From positions 186,001 to 250,000 of the forward strand of contig NZ_JAANYY010000005.1 of NCBI RefSeq assembly GCF_012274265.1: DNA of 64,000 nucleotides. The letters run 5' to 3'. The translations under genes were made by a program, and so were the position numbers. The first letter of the stretch is position 1, and each line of letters opens with the position of its first letter. The DNA is from Sphingopyxis microcysteis. GTDB lineage: Bacteria > Pseudomonadota > Alphaproteobacteria > Sphingomonadales > Sphingomonadaceae. Below the pieces are notes generated by a model. The model was given only the letters and a program-made list of their open reading frames with translations. It searched no databases and was not told where the DNA came from. Below, piece by piece: positions 1 through 9,371 of the stretch.

Positions 1-2
1 GC

Positions 3-1373
3 CCCGAAGCCGTTGGGCGCTTCGCCTTTGCCGTGCTCGTCATCGAGCTGGTCGCTCAGCTCGCGACCCTCGGCCTGAAGCGCGGGCTCGCCGAACAGCT
101 CAGCGTTCCCGGCGCCGATCATCGCACGGTCGTCTGGGACGGCATGTTCGTCGCCTTTCTCGCGTCGGCGGCGGGGTCGGCGCTGCTATTCCTGCTCCCG
201 CAGCTCATGTTTCCCGCCGGCGATGTCGGCGGCAGCGATCGCTGGATGGCATTGCTCGTCTTCGCGATTGCGGGAACTGACATCGCACTCGCCGCCTGCG
301 CCTATCGCTTTGACATCGGCACAACGGTGCGCGCGCGCGCGATCGTCGAACCCTGGGTGATCAGCGCCGCAGCGGCGGGATTCTGGTTCGTATCGGTCCG
401 CGACGGGTTGATGCTATCCTACGCCGCCGCGATGGTCGGGGCGTTCCTGACGGCGCTGATCCCGATGCTGCGCCACTATGGCGGGCCGCGCGGCTGGCAA
501 CCGCATCCGGCCACGCTGATCGCAGTTGCGCGGCGCAACGCGCCGCTCGCCGCCGCCGATGCGATCGAATGGGGCACGCGCCGCCTCGACCTGTTCATCC
601 TCGGCCAGTTCACCTCGCCGACCATCTACGGCATCTATTACATGGCGCAGCAGGTTGCATCGCTGCCGCAAAAGCTGAAAACCAGCTTCGAGCCGATCCT
701 TGGCCCGGTGATCACCCGCAATCTTGCCGAAAAAAAGCTTGCCGCCGTGGCGGCACAGGTCAGCCAGGTCGGTTTCTGGATCATCGCTGCGCAGGCCGGG
801 GTGGCGCTCGCGCTTGGCATCCCGGGTGAGGCCGTCATGGGCCTCGTCGGCCCCGAATTCGTCAGCGGCACCGCCGCGCTCGCCTTCCTGCTCGCCGCCG
901 AAGTCGTTGCCGCGACCGCGGTCGTCAGCGAAGCCGCGCTGGTCTATGTCGCGCGCCACCGTAACCTTTTGATCAGCATCGCGACGCTGGCGTTGCAGGC
1001 GGTGCTCAGCGTCACGCTGATCCTGGTCGCACAGTCGATGGGCCTGCCCCCGATCACCTACGCCGCCGCGGTCGCGCTCGCGCTGATGCTCGCGCTGGGC
1101 TTTGCTTCGGTGGTCAAGGCCCGGCTGCTCGCGCGCGTCCTTGGCGCACCTGTCAACAGCCTGCGCTGGGCGCTGGTGTGGGCCACCGCGGGCGCCGCGA
1201 TTCTGGGCTGGGGCGCGACGCAGCTGCCCGAATGGGCCGAACTGCTGATCGGCGTGCCGGTGATCCTCGGCATCTATTCATGGCTGATCTGGACCCGCGG
1301 CTTCGGCCCCGCCGACCGCGCGCTGTTCAAGAAACACCCTGAGGCGGCGGGGTCAGAGCCCGCCGCCACCTAG
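3..1373 (+). CDS. Oligosaccharide flippase family membrane protein (5' truncated)
   Basis: The reading frame is open to the left window edge, so the start lies outside; about 456 residues are visible. It is an almost continuous series of hydrophobic segments separated by short basic loops, as in Wzx/MATE-type exporters that flip lipid-linked sugars across the inner membrane. The central stretch around residues 180-240 (IEWGTRRLDLFILGQF, then a conserved YYMAQQVASLP) resembles the polysaccharide biosynthesis/flippase family. The next plus-strand gene is 1.4 kb away, so its operon partners are probably to the left. The family call is by resemblance and the substrate is unknown. Confidence 0.75.
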   Translation, partial: PEAVGRFAFAVLVIELVAQLATLGLKRGLAEQLSVPGADHRTVVWDGMFVAFLASAAGSALLFLLPQLMFPAGDVGGSDRWMALLVFAIAGTDIALAACAYRFDIGTTVRARAIVEPWVISAAAAGFWFVSVRDGLMLSYAAAMVGAFLTALIPMLRHYGGPRGWQPHPATLIAVARRNAPLAAADAIEWGTRRLDLFILGQFTSPTIYGIYYMAQQVASLPQKLKTSFEPILGPVITRNLAEKKLAAVAAQVSQVGFWIIAAQAGVALALGIPGEAVMGLVGPEFVSGTAALAFLLAAEVVAATAVVSEAALVYVARHRNLLISIATLALQAVLSVTLILVAQSMGLPPITYAAAVALALMLALGFASVVKARLLARVLGAPVNSLRWALVWATAGAAILGWGATQLPEWAELLIGVPVILGIYSWLIWTRGFGPADRALFKKHPEAAGSEPAAT

Positions 1374-1386
1374 CGTCTGGCGTCGA

Positions 1387-1644
1387 TTACTTCACCGCTT
1401 CCTGCGCGGCATCGCCGACATCCTGCGCCGCATCGCCGACCTTCTGCGCCGCTTCGGTGATCGCGCCCGTTTCGGCGCTGTCATTGGCGAGGAACTGGAA
1501 CGCAAAAAAGCCCGCGACCGCCAGCACCACCAGCAGGATCAGGCCCATGCCCAATCCGCCGCCACGCCGCGGTTCGCGATCGATGATCGTCGTCGTGTGG
1601 GTCGTCCCGTCGGGGGCGCGGGTTTCGTGAATCTCGTCGGCCAT
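1387..1644 (-). CDS. Small single-pass membrane protein, function unknown
   Basis: This 85-residue protein starts at the ATG giving MADEIHET, chosen because AGGAGGAT sits three bases upstream of it. An in-frame ATG 18 bases further up has no such site. It has a hydrophilic N-terminus, one membrane segment at about residues 33-53 (GMGLILLVVLAVAGFFAFQF) and an amphipathic Ala/Gln/Asp tail with the internal repeat VGDAAQ. The tail could form a helix outside the membrane. It converges with the flippase gene and lies downstream of the PfkB kinase on the same strand. I do not recognise the family. Confidence 0.7.
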   Translation of the reverse strand: MADEIHETRAPDGTTHTTTIIDREPRRGGGLGMGLILLVVLAVAGFFAFQFLANDSAETGAITEAAQKVGDAAQDVGDAAQEAVK

Positions 1645-1701
1645 GCCATCCTCCTGTGCCATTTGTCTGGCGCATAGGACGCGTTGGCTGGCCGAAAGTT
1701 C

Positions 1702-2700
1702 CTATCCGATCCGCGCGGCGACCTTCGCGCGAAGGTCGGTCTGGGCACGCGGGCCGACTTGCGCGATGATTTCGCGCGCGCACACCGCGCCCATCGTCAG
1801 ACAGTCGGCGACCGAGCGACCCTCGGCCAGTGCCGCCAGGAAACCAGCGGCGAACAGGTCGCCCGCGCCGGTCGTGTCGACCACCTCGTCGATCGGCTCG
1901 GCGGCGACTTCGGTGCGTTCACCCTGCTGAATGGCGACCGCTCCATGCTCGCCGCGCGTCGCGACGAGCAACGGAACATCGGCGGCCACCTTGGCGAGCG
2001 CAGTTTCGAAATCGCCTTCCTGCGCCAGTTCGAGCAGCTCGGCCTCGTTCGCGAACAGGATGTCGATCTCGCCCGCCGCCATCATGCGACGGAAATCCTC
2101 GCCATGGCCGGCGACGACGAAGGTGTCCGACAAGGTGAACGCGACGCGGCGACCCGCCGCCTTGGCCATCCCGATCGCTTCGGCCATCGCCGCGCGCGAG
2201 GCGTCGGCGTTCCACAAATAGCCTTCGAGGTACAGGATATCGGCGTCGGCGATCAGCGCCGCATCGAGCGATTCACGCCCCAGATTCTGCGACGCGCCCA
2301 GAAAAGTGTTCATCGTCCGCTGGCCGTCGGGGGTCACCAGGATCAGACAGCGCGCGGTCGGCGCGCCGCCGTCCGACGGCGGCGTGTCGAACGCGACGCC
2401 GAGCGAGGTCAGGTCGTGCGTGAACACCTGCCCGAGCTGGTCCTGCGCGACCTGGCCGATGAAGCCGCAGCGCCGTCCGAGCGCCGCCATTCCGGCGAGC
2501 GTGTTCGCCGCGCTGCCGCCCGACATCTCGATCGCCGGGCCCATCGCCGCATAAAGCCGCTCGGCCTCGTCGGCGTCGATCAGCCGCATCGATCCCTTGA
2601 CCAGATTTTCGCTCTCGATCAGCGCGTCGTCGGCGCGGGCAAGGACGTCAACAATCGCGTTGCCGATGGCAACAACGTCAAAACGGGCGGTGGCGGCCAT
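1702..2700 (-). CDS. PfkB-family carbohydrate/adenosine kinase
   Basis: This 332-residue cytosolic sugar/nucleoside kinase has the ribokinase fold. The N-terminal Gly-rich substrate region (GNAIVDVLA) and SGGSAANT at about residues 60-67 are typical of the adenosine kinase-like branch. The C-terminal PfkB signature DTTGAGD lies at 275-281, with Asp281 as the expected catalytic base. It should phosphorylate a sugar or nucleoside hydroxyl using ATP; adenosine is the commonest annotation in alphaproteobacteria, but the substrate cannot be read from sequence. AGGA seven bases upstream supports the start. It is divergent from the EI24 gene across about 107 bp. Confidence 0.88.
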   Translation of the reverse strand: MAATARFDVVAIGNAIVDVLARADDALIESENLVKGSMRLIDADEAERLYAAMGPAIEMSGGSAANTLAGMAALGRRCGFIGQVAQDQLGQVFTHDLTSLGVAFDTPPSDGGAPTARCLILVTPDGQRTMNTFLGASQNLGRESLDAALIADADILYLEGYLWNADASRAAMAEAIGMAKAAGRRVAFTLSDTFVVAGHGEDFRRMMAAGEIDILFANEAELLELAQEGDFETALAKVAADVPLLVATRGEHGAVAIQQGERTEVAAEPIDEVVDTTGAGDLFAAGFLAALAEGRSVADCLTMGAVCAREIIAQVGPRAQTDLRAKVAARIG

Positions 2701-2807
2701 GAAAGATCCTGTGATGCGTGGGAAAAACTGCCGCGCTTTAGGGATGCGGGCGGGTCAAGGCAAGCGCGACGCTTGACGCACGCCCCGCCGCCCCGCATCC
2801 CCGGGCC

Positions 2808-3491
2808 ATGACCCGCGCCGTCCACGCCTTTTTCCTCGCGCTTCGCGATCTGCCGAACCCGCGCGTGCTGCGCATCCTGCTGCAAAGCCTCGCGCTGACC
2901 TTGTTCCTGCTGATCGTCGTGGGCGCCGCACTCTATTTCGCAGCGCGCTGGGCGATGGGCTATTGGGGGTGGCTGGGTGCCGCCGAACAGGACATGGCGG
3001 GCCTCTTGGTTGTCCTCCTGATCGTCGCGGGCAGCTGGCTGCTGTTCCGCGTCGTCGCGATCGTCGTCGTCGGGCTGTTCGCCGACGCGATTGTCGCCGA
3101 TGTCGAGGGGCGCCATTATCCCGCCGCCGCCGCGCGCGCCGTCGACGTCGGCTGGCGGCAGAACATCGGCCTCGCGCTTGCGTCGCTGGTGCGGCTGATC
3201 GGCGGCAATCTGCTCGCGCTGCCGATCTATGTCGTGCTGCTCGTCACCGGCATCGGCACTCCGATCTTTGCGCTGTTCGTCAACGGACTGCTGCTCGGCC
3301 GCGATCTCGAAGCAATGGTGCTGGCGCGCCACCCGGGCCGCCCGCGGTTCGATCGGCCCGCCCGCTGGTCGCTCGGGCTGCTGTCCGCCGCAAGCTTTGT
3401 GGTGCCTGTCGCCAATTTGTTGGCGCCGATCGTCAGCGCCGCTATGGCCGTCCACATGCTCCATTTGGCGAGCGGGGACCCGAACAGATGA
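2808..3491 (+). CDS. EI24/CysZ-like integral membrane protein
   Basis: This 227-residue protein has about four to five hydrophobic segments: one near residues 20-45, one near 62-90, a pair in the middle around LIGGNLLALPIYVVLL, and one near the C-terminus. The motif GTPIFALFVNGLLLGRDLE and the later segment rich in small residues match the EI24 domain family. That family includes the sulfate transporter CysZ, although no cys genes are nearby. Its stop overlaps the start of the next lipoprotein by four bases, so the two are probably translated together. Transport substrate unknown. Confidence 0.75.
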   Translation: MTRAVHAFFLALRDLPNPRVLRILLQSLALTLFLLIVVGAALYFAARWAMGYWGWLGAAEQDMAGLLVVLLIVAGSWLLFRVVAIVVVGLFADAIVADVEGRHYPAAAARAVDVGWRQNIGLALASLVRLIGGNLLALPIYVVLLVTGIGTPIFALFVNGLLLGRDLEAMVLARHPGRPRFDRPARWSLGLLSAASFVVPVANLLAPIVSAAMAVHMLHLASGDPNR

Positions 3492-3868
3492 TCAAAAACA
3501 ATCGCCTGGCGATTCTCACCGGGCTGGCCATGCTGCTCGGCGGCTGCGCCGGAAACGCGATTCCGCGCGCCACCCCGCCCAAGGCGCCGTCCGCGGCAGG
3601 TCCGATCACCGCGCCGCGCCCGACGCAGAACAACAGCCTGATCGGGCGCCCCGCCAACGCCGCGCTCGGAATGTTCGGCAAGCCGCGCCTCGACGTCGCC
3701 GAGGGTGTGGCGCGCAAATTGCAGTTCGCTGGCACCACCTGCATCCTCGACATCTATTATTACGCGCCGCGCCAAGGCGCCGATCCGCTCGCCACCCATG
3801 TCGATGCGCGCACTCCCGACGGCCGTGATGCCAATGTGCCGAGCTGTATCGAAGCGCTGCGCCGCTAG
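3488..3868 (+). CDS. Small putative lipoprotein
   Basis: This 126-residue protein begins at an ATG overlapping the EI24 stop (ATGA). It has a short basic N-terminus, a hydrophobic stretch and a lipobox LLGGC with Cys20, so it should be lipidated and anchored in the envelope. A Pro/Ala-rich linker follows, then a compact domain containing two Cys (TTCILDIYYYA and PSCIEALRR) that could form a disulfide. Similar small lipoproteins are common in sphingomonads but have no assigned role. Coupling to the EI24 protein suggests both act at the membrane. Confidence 0.75.
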   Translation: MIKNNRLAILTGLAMLLGGCAGNAIPRATPPKAPSAAGPITAPRPTQNNSLIGRPANAALGMFGKPRLDVAEGVARKLQFAGTTCILDIYYYAPRQGADPLATHVDARTPDGRDANVPSCIEALRR

Positions 3869-3890
3869 AACAGGCGCCGACCAGACCAAC

Positions 3891-3957
3891 CGTAGCCCTG
3901 AGCTTGTCGAAGGGCGACTATCGCCGAGAAGCGCCCTTCGACAAGCTCAGGGCTACG
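3891..3957. repeat. Perfect inverted repeat, 26-bp arms
   Basis: Arms at 3891-3916 and 3932-3957 are exact reverse complements around a 15-base loop. The core is CCCTGAGCTTGTCGAAGGGC. It sits between the convergent ends of the lipoprotein gene (+) and queG (-), and could act as a bidirectional transcription stop, although no T-run follows. Repeats of this type recur in sphingomonad intergenic DNA. Confidence 0.85.
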
Positions 3958-3978
3958 GTAATGAAATCGATATTGACG

Positions 3979-5043
3979 TCACGACGTCAATTCATTCAGC
4001 GCCCACCGCGCCGCATCCGCCACCATCGGCGTTTCGTCTTCCGCGAGCCGCTCCAGCACCGGCCGAAAACCGGGATCGCCGCTGTTCCCCGCCGCAATCA
4101 CGGCGTTGCGCACCATCCGCCCGCGCCCGATGCGCTTGATCGGCGACCCCGCAAACACCTGCCGAAACCCGGCGTCGTCGAGCGCGAGCAAGTCGGCGAG
4201 CGACGGCGCGACAAGTTCGCCGCGCGGCAAAAAGGCCCGGTGCGCGTGCGCCGTCTCGGCAAATTTGTTCCACGGGCATACCGCGAGGCAATCGTCGCAG
4301 CCATAGACGCGGTTGCCGATCCCTCGCCGCAGGTCGAGCGGGATCGGCCCGTCATGCTCGATCGTGAGGTACGAGATGCATCGCCGCGCATCGACCCGAT
4401 AGGGCGCGGGAAACGCCTGCGTCGGACACGCATCCTGACACGCCGAACAACTGCCGCAGCGGTCGCGCCCCGGCACATTCGGCGCCAGCGCCAGCGTGGT
4501 GTAAATCGCGCCCAGAAACAGCCAGCTGCCATGCTCGCGGCTGACCAGATTGCTATGCTTTCCCTGCCAGCCCAGCCCCGCCGCCGCCGCCAGCGGCTTT
4601 TCCATCACCGGCGCGGTATCGACGAACACCTTGAGCTCGGTTCCGGGGACTTCGGCGACCAGCCAGCGCGCCACCGCCTTCAGCGCCTTTTTGACGACGT
4701 CATGATAGTCGCCGCCCTGCGCATAGACCGAAATTCGCCCGCGACCCGGATGATCGGCGAGCGCCAGCGGGTCATGCGCCGGGGCATAGCTCATCCCCAG
4801 CGCGATTACCGAATTCACCTCGGGCCACAGCCCTTTCGGCGATCCGCGCTGCGCCGCGCGGCTTTCCATCCAGATCATGTCGCCGTGGCGTCCTTCGGCA
4901 AGCCACTGGTTCAACCGCGCGGCGGTCTGCGGCGCGGCATCGGCATCGGCGATCCCGAACGCGACGAATCCTTGCGCGCGCGCCACCGCCTCCAGGCGGT
5001 GTTCGAGCGATGAGGTTTCAGCAGGCAAGGCTTCGGCAACCAT
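3979..5043 (-). CDS. queG: Epoxyqueuosine reductase QueG
   Basis: This 354-residue cobalamin- and iron-sulfur-dependent enzyme performs the last step of queuosine synthesis, reducing epoxyqueuosine in the tRNA wobble position. Visible landmarks are the catalytic region VDTAPVMEK (Asp142), two 4Fe-4S clusters (Cys196/199/202/206 in [11 protein letters not shown], and Cys249/252/256 in CDDCLAVCP plus Cys222), and a C-terminal HEAT-like repeat tail. The start at MVAEAL was chosen because family members begin shortly before SLEHRL; upstream in-frame codons run into the divergent ABC gene. It is divergent from the ABC transporter genes with about 67 bp between starts. Confidence 0.95.
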   Translation of the reverse strand: MVAEALPAETSSLEHRLEAVARAQGFVAFGIADADAAPQTAARLNQWLAEGRHGDMIWMESRAAQRGSPKGLWPEVNSVIALGMSYAPAHDPLALADHPGRGRISVYAQGGDYHDVVKKALKAVARWLVAEVPGTELKVFVDTAPVMEKPLAAAAGLGWQGKHSNLVSREHGSWLFLGAIYTTLALAPNVPGRDRCGSCSACQDACPTQAFPAPYRVDARRCISYLTIEHDGPIPLDLRRGIGNRVYGCDDCLAVCPWNKFAETAHAHRAFLPRGELVAPSLADLLALDDAGFRQVFAGSPIKRIGRGRMVRNAVIAAGNSGDPGFRPVLERLAEDETPMVADAARWALNELTS

Positions 5044-5110
5044 TGCCGCTCTATACGCGAGCCGCCCGCCCGTGCCATAGCGTGTGGATGATCTTATCAG
5101 GGACCGCAGC

Positions 5111-6064
5111 TTGAACGATTTCAGCGTCGAGGCGATCGGCCTCACCAAATATTTCGGCGATTTCAAGGCGGTCGACAATGTCAGCCTGACCGTGCCGACC
5201 GGCAGCATCTATGGCGTGCTCGGCCCCAATGGCGCGGGCAAGACCACCAGCCTGCGCATGACGCTGGGCATCATCGACCCCGACGAAGGGTCGAGCCGCA
5301 TCTTTGGTGCGCGCCCCCAATCGGTGCGCCACCGCATCGGCTATCTCCCTGAAGAACGCGGGCTCTATCCCGGGATGAAGGCGCGCGAGGCGATCGCCTT
5401 CATGGGCGCACTGCGCGGGCTCGACTGGTCCGAAGGCCGTCGCCGCGCCGCGACCTTCATGACCGAACTCGGGCTCGAACGCGTGATCGATGAGAAAATC
5501 CGCAAGATGTCGAAGGGCATGGCACAGATGATCCAGCTGATCGGCTCGATCGTCCACGCCCCCGACCTCATCGTCCTCGACGAACCCTTTTCGGGGCTCG
5601 ATCCGGTCAACCAGGAACGGCTCGAAATGCTCGTCCGCCGCGAACGCGACCGCGGCGCCACCGTGCTGTTTTCGACCCATGTCATGGCGCACGCCGAGCG
5701 CCTCTGCGACCGGCTGGCGATCATCGCACGCTCGCAGCGCCGCTTCGAAGGAACGGTCGACGACGCGCGCAGCCTGCTGCCGATGCAGGTCCGCTATACG
5801 GCGCGCGCCGACGCCAGCCCGGCGTCGATCGCCGCGCTCCTGCCCGCTGGGGCCGAGCCGCGCGGCGACAGCTGGTTCTTCCCGATCGAGGATGCCGACG
5901 TCGAACCGCTGCTGGCGCGGATCACCGGCAGCGGCCTCGGCGTCGCCGGCCTGTCGATCACCCGCCCCGCGCTCCACGACGCGTTTGTCCATATCGTGCG
6001 CCAGGTCGACGCGAGTTTCGACGCCGATGCGGGAACCGACGCAGTCGAGGAGGCGCTGGCATGA
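5111..6064 (+). CDS. ABC transporter ATP-binding protein, NatA-like
   Basis: This is the ATPase subunit of an ABC-2 type exporter. Walker A is GPNGAGKTT, the signature is the degenerate form KMSKGMAQM seen in NatA-type proteins, and Walker B is [13 protein letters not shown]; a C-terminal DUF4162-like accessory region of about 90 residues follows. The TTG start is preferred because AGGGA precedes it by seven bases. A GTG at 5084 in the same frame would add nine residues but lacks a clear ribosome site. Its stop overlaps the permease start by four bases, so the pair forms one transporter. Confidence 0.92.
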   Translation: MNDFSVEAIGLTKYFGDFKAVDNVSLTVPTGSIYGVLGPNGAGKTTSLRMTLGIIDPDEGSSRIFGARPQSVRHRIGYLPEERGLYPGMKAREAIAFMGALRGLDWSEGRRRAATFMTELGLERVIDEKIRKMSKGMAQMIQLIGSIVHAPDLIVLDEPFSGLDPVNQERLEMLVRRERDRGATVLFSTHVMAHAERLCDRLAIIARSQRRFEGTVDDARSLLPMQVRYTARADASPASIAALLPAGAEPRGDSWFFPIEDADVEPLLARITGSGLGVAGLSITRPALHDAFVHIVRQVDASFDADAGTDAVEEALA

Positions 6065-7308
6065 CTCCCTTCCTCAAGAATATGCTCGTCGTCGCGCGAC
6101 GCGATTTTCTCGCCATCGTCGCTACCCCGACCTTCCTCCTCTTTCTCCTCGCACCCTTGTTCATGGTCGGCATGGGCCTTGCGGGCGGCATGGGCGCCTC
6201 GCAACTTGCCGACAGCGCGCGCGGCGCCGGGCGCATCGTCGCGGTGGTCGACGCCAGCGACGTCGAAGCGCTGCGCGCCGCCGATGCGCGGTTGCGCGCG
6301 AGCATCGCGCGCCGCGTCCCGGTGCTCGAGGTCCGCATCGCCAGCGCCGCCAACACCGATCCGGTCGCCATCGCGCGCGAAAAGGGCAGCGACACCTATG
6401 CCGTGCTCAGCGGTCCGCTCGCCACCCCGCGCATCGTCGAGCGCGAGCCGGACAGCAACGCAGGCCGTTATCTCGCCCTGCTCGCCGACGATGTGCTGCG
6501 GTCAAAGGCTGCCGGGCCGCTCCCCCCGATCGCACCCAAATATGAAGCCTTGTCGAGCGGCGGCACCAGCATCGCGCTCCAGCAATCGCTGGGCTTTGGC
6601 GCGGTGTTCATCATCTTCCTGCTCACCCTGCTGCTCGCCGGACAGACGGTCAGCTCGCTCGCCGAGGAAAAGGGCAACAAGGTCATCGAAATCCTCGCCG
6701 CCGCGGTCCCGCTCGAAAGCGTCTTCCTCGGCAAGCTGCTCGGTTTCCTGGGCGTCGCCGTGCTGTTCATCGCCTTCTGGCTGGTCATGGCGCTCGCCGG
6801 CGGGCTGATCGCGGCCTTGCAGGTCGATCCCGCGGCGCTCGCGTCGATGCAAAGCGCCAGCAAGGCGGCGGCCGCCCTGACCGCGGCGCCCGCAACCGGC
6901 TGGCCCTTCTTCCTTGGCATCGGCTTTGTCTATTTCATCCTCTCCTTCCTGCTGCTCGGCGCGGTGTTCCTCGGCGTCGGGGCGCAGGCGGCGACGGTGC
7001 GCGAAATCCAGATGCTCAGCCTGCCGATCACCATCTTCCAGGTCGGCATGTTCAGCCTGTCGACCGCCGCCGCCAGCGCGCCGGGGAGCAGCCTGTCGAC
7101 GATCGCGCAGATCTTCCCCCTCTCCTCGCCGCTCGCCATGGCCGCCCGCGCCGCGACCGACGACAGCAAGGTGGTCCATCTCCTCGCGCTCGGCTGGCAG
7201 GCGATCTGGGTCGCGCTCGTGATCTTCATCTCGGTCCGCCTTTTCCGCGCCGGGGTGCTCAGCGGCGGCAGCAGCTGGAAATTCTGGCGGAAGACGACGC
7301 GCGGGTGA
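6061..7308 (+). CDS. ABC-2 type transporter permease, NatB-like
   Basis: This 415-residue membrane subunit is paired with the ATPase gene just upstream. An N-terminal membrane helix (about residues 20-42) is followed by a roughly 140-residue extracytoplasmic domain, then five or so further helices from about residue 175. The stretch AEEKGNKVIEILAAAVP is the conserved cytoplasmic coupling element of NatB/ABC-2 permeases. It probably exports an ion, lipid or drug; the substrate is not evident. The gene ends 12 bases before a GC-rich inverted repeat that may stop transcription. Confidence 0.9.
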   Translation: MTPFLKNMLVVARRDFLAIVATPTFLLFLLAPLFMVGMGLAGGMGASQLADSARGAGRIVAVVDASDVEALRAADARLRASIARRVPVLEVRIASAANTDPVAIAREKGSDTYAVLSGPLATPRIVEREPDSNAGRYLALLADDVLRSKAAGPLPPIAPKYEALSSGGTSIALQQSLGFGAVFIIFLLTLLLAGQTVSSLAEEKGNKVIEILAAAVPLESVFLGKLLGFLGVAVLFIAFWLVMALAGGLIAALQVDPAALASMQSASKAAAALTAAPATGWPFFLGIGFVYFILSFLLLGAVFLGVGAQAATVREIQMLSLPITIFQVGMFSLSTAAASAPGSSLSTIAQIFPLSSPLAMAARAATDDSKVVHLLALGWQAIWVALVIFISVRLFRAGVLSGGSSWKFWRKTTRG

Positions 7309-7320
7309 TCAAAACCAGTC

Positions 7321-7408
7321 GTCGCCCCCGCGAAGGCGGGGGCCGCCTGCGGCTTACGCAGCGCGGCACGAAACGGCCGCCAGCGGCCCCCGCCTTCGCG
7401 GGGGCGAC
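7321..7408. repeat. Inverted repeat, 25-bp GC-rich arms
   Basis: Arms at 7321-7345 and 7384-7408 are exact reverse complements (core CCCCCGCGAAGGCGGGGG) around a 38-base spacer. Each arm is itself nearly palindromic. It lies between the ABC permease and the P450 gene. This motif is common as an intergenic repeat in alphaproteobacteria and may also act as a terminator-like structure. Confidence 0.85.
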
Positions 7409-7531
7409 GTGGTGGGTACATCAGCTCCCCGCGCCAAACGCCGACCGCCTCACCGCTCATTGACAAAGCTGTAAATAGTGGCATTCTGCAACTGAATCGG
7501 CCGCGCGATGACGGCTGGACGGAGGATAGCC

Positions 7532-8788
7532 ATGGCCACCCAAATTCGCACCGCTCCCGAAATCGCCAACCCGCTCGACGTCAGCCGCGCCGAGCTGTGG
7601 AGCGAGGACCGCTGGCAGGAACCGATGCGCCAGCTGCGCGCCGAATCGCCCATCTATTATTGCGAGGATTCGAAATTCGGCCCCTATTGGTCGGTGACCA
7701 CCTACAAGCCGATCCAGCATATCGAGGCGCTGCCGAAGATTTTCTCCTCATCGTGGGAATATGGCGGGATCACCGTCGCTGGCGACGGCGTCGAGCATCT
7801 GAAAGAGGGCGAGATCCCGCTGCCGATGTTCATCGCGATGGATCCGCCGCAGCACACCGCGCAGCGCCGCACCGTCGCCCCGGCCTTTGGCCCGTCCGAA
7901 ATCGAGCGGATGCGCGCCGACACCGTCGCGCGCACCGCAGCGCTGATCGATACGCTGCCGATCGGCGAGCCCTTCGACTGGGTCGAAAAGCTGTCGATCG
8001 AACTCACCACCGACATGCTCGCCATCCTGTTCGATTTTCCCTGGGAGGAACGCCACCGGCTGACCGCCTGGTCCGACGCGCTGGGCGACATCGAATCGTT
8101 CGACACCACCGAACAGCGGCAGGCGCGCACCGCCAAGGCGTTTGAGATGGGCGCCGCGTTCAAGGAATTGTGGGACCGCAAGGCGCTGAACCCCGGCGAA
8201 CACGACCTCATATCGATCATGCTGCAATCCGACGCGATGAAGCATATGAGCGAGCATGAGTTTATGGGGAACCTCATCCTGCTCATCGTCGGCGGCAACG
8301 ACACGACGCGCAATTCGATGTCAGCCTATGCCTATGGCCTGCACTGTTTCCCCGAGGAACGCGCCAAGCTGGAGGCGAACCACGATCCCGAGCTCGCGGT
8401 CAACGCGATGCACGAAATCATCCGCTGGCAGACCCCGCTCGCGCACATGCGCCGCACTGCGATGGAAGATACCGAGCTGTTCGGCCACCAGATCAAAAAA
8501 CGCGACAAGATCGCGCTCTGGTATGCCTCGGCCAACCGCGACGAGAGCGTGTTCCCCGATGGCGACCGGATCATCGTCGATCGCGAGAACGCGCGCCGCC
8601 ACCTCGCCTTTGGTTATGGCATCCACCGCTGCGTCGGCGCGCGTGTCGCCGAATTGCAGCTGACGACGCTGATTTCCGAAATGCAGAAGCGCCGCCTGCG
8701 CGTCAATGTGCTCGCCGAACCTGACCGGGTGCATGCCAGCTTCGTCCACGGCTATCGCCATATGCAGGTCGAGCTGGAGAAATATTGA
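7532..8788 (+). CDS. Cytochrome P450, CYP153-like
   Basis: This 418-residue haem monooxygenase has the I-helix oxygen-binding motif GGNDTTR at 254-260, the K-helix ExxR at Glu294-Arg297 (EIIR) and the haem-binding loop FGYGIHRCVG with Cys367 as axial ligand. The blocks TPLAHMRRTA after ExxR and GGNDTTRNSM match the CYP153 group, soluble bacterial P450s that hydroxylate the terminal carbon of alkanes and fatty compounds. GGAGGATAGCC directly before ATG fixes the start; an upstream in-frame ATG is less likely. No ferredoxin or ferredoxin reductase gene is adjacent, so redox partners must be encoded elsewhere. Confidence 0.9.
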   Translation: MATQIRTAPEIANPLDVSRAELWSEDRWQEPMRQLRAESPIYYCEDSKFGPYWSVTTYKPIQHIEALPKIFSSSWEYGGITVAGDGVEHLKEGEIPLPMFIAMDPPQHTAQRRTVAPAFGPSEIERMRADTVARTAALIDTLPIGEPFDWVEKLSIELTTDMLAILFDFPWEERHRLTAWSDALGDIESFDTTEQRQARTAKAFEMGAAFKELWDRKALNPGEHDLISIMLQSDAMKHMSEHEFMGNLILLIVGGNDTTRNSMSAYAYGLHCFPEERAKLEANHDPELAVNAMHEIIRWQTPLAHMRRTAMEDTELFGHQIKKRDKIALWYASANRDESVFPDGDRIIVDRENARRHLAFGYGIHRCVGARVAELQLTTLISEMQKRRLRVNVLAEPDRVHASFVHGYRHMQVELEKY

Positions 8789-8861
8789 CGCGCGATGAAA
8801 CCTGGCGCCACAAGATCACGTATCTGACGTGAAGGCCCGGCGCCCGGGTCAGGAGTCCGCC

Positions 8862-9347
8862 ATGATCGACCGTCGTTATGTCCTTGCTGGCCTCGCCCTC
8901 GGCGGCGGCATCATCGCCGCGCCGATGCTCATGGCCAAATCGTCGCGCCCGCAGGCTGCGCCCGGCTGGCGACTTTCCGAAGCTGAATGGAAAAAGCGGC
9001 TGACCGCCCAGCAATATTATGTGCTGCGCGAGGCGGGAACCGAACGCCCGTTCAGCCATCCGCTCGACAAGGAAAAGCGCACCGGCACCTTCGTCTGCGC
9101 GGGCTGCGCGCTGCCGCTCTATTCCAGCACGACCAAATATGACAGCAAGACCGGCTGGCCGAGCTTCTGGGCGCCGCTGAAGGGCGGAATCGCGACATCG
9201 ACCGACTATGACCTGGGCTATGCGCGCACCGAAGTGCATTGCAAGCGCTGCGGTGGCCATCTTGGCCATGTCTTCAACGACGGCCCGAAACCGACCGGCA
9301 AGCGTTACTGCATGAACGGTACCGCGCTGAGTTTCCGCCCCGCCTGA
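8862..9347 (+). CDS. msrB: Peptide-methionine (R)-S-oxide reductase MsrB, exported form
   Basis: This 161-residue protein repairs oxidised methionine (R isomer). The zinc-binding pairs are Cys79/82 (CAGC) and Cys127/130 (CKRC), and the catalytic cysteine is Cys150 in RYCMNGTAL. An N-terminal DRRYVLAGLALGGG stretch looks like a Tat-type twin-arginine signal or anchor, which would place the enzyme in the periplasm. AGGAG six bases before the ATG supports this start over one 33 bases upstream. It stands alone between the P450 gene and a convergent glycosyltransferase-like gene. Confidence 0.92.
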   Translation: MIDRRYVLAGLALGGGIIAAPMLMAKSSRPQAAPGWRLSEAEWKKRLTAQQYYVLREAGTERPFSHPLDKEKRTGTFVCAGCALPLYSSTTKYDSKTGWPSFWAPLKGGIATSTDYDLGYARTEVHCKRCGGHLGHVFNDGPKPTGKRYCMNGTALSFRPA

Positions 9348-9371
9348 CGCCGCTCGAATGGCGTCGTAGCG

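Noticed and set aside
3891..7408. Inverted repeats as insertion sequence ends
   Set aside because: No transposase gene, no target duplications seen, and the arms enclose only short loops or lie at gene ends.
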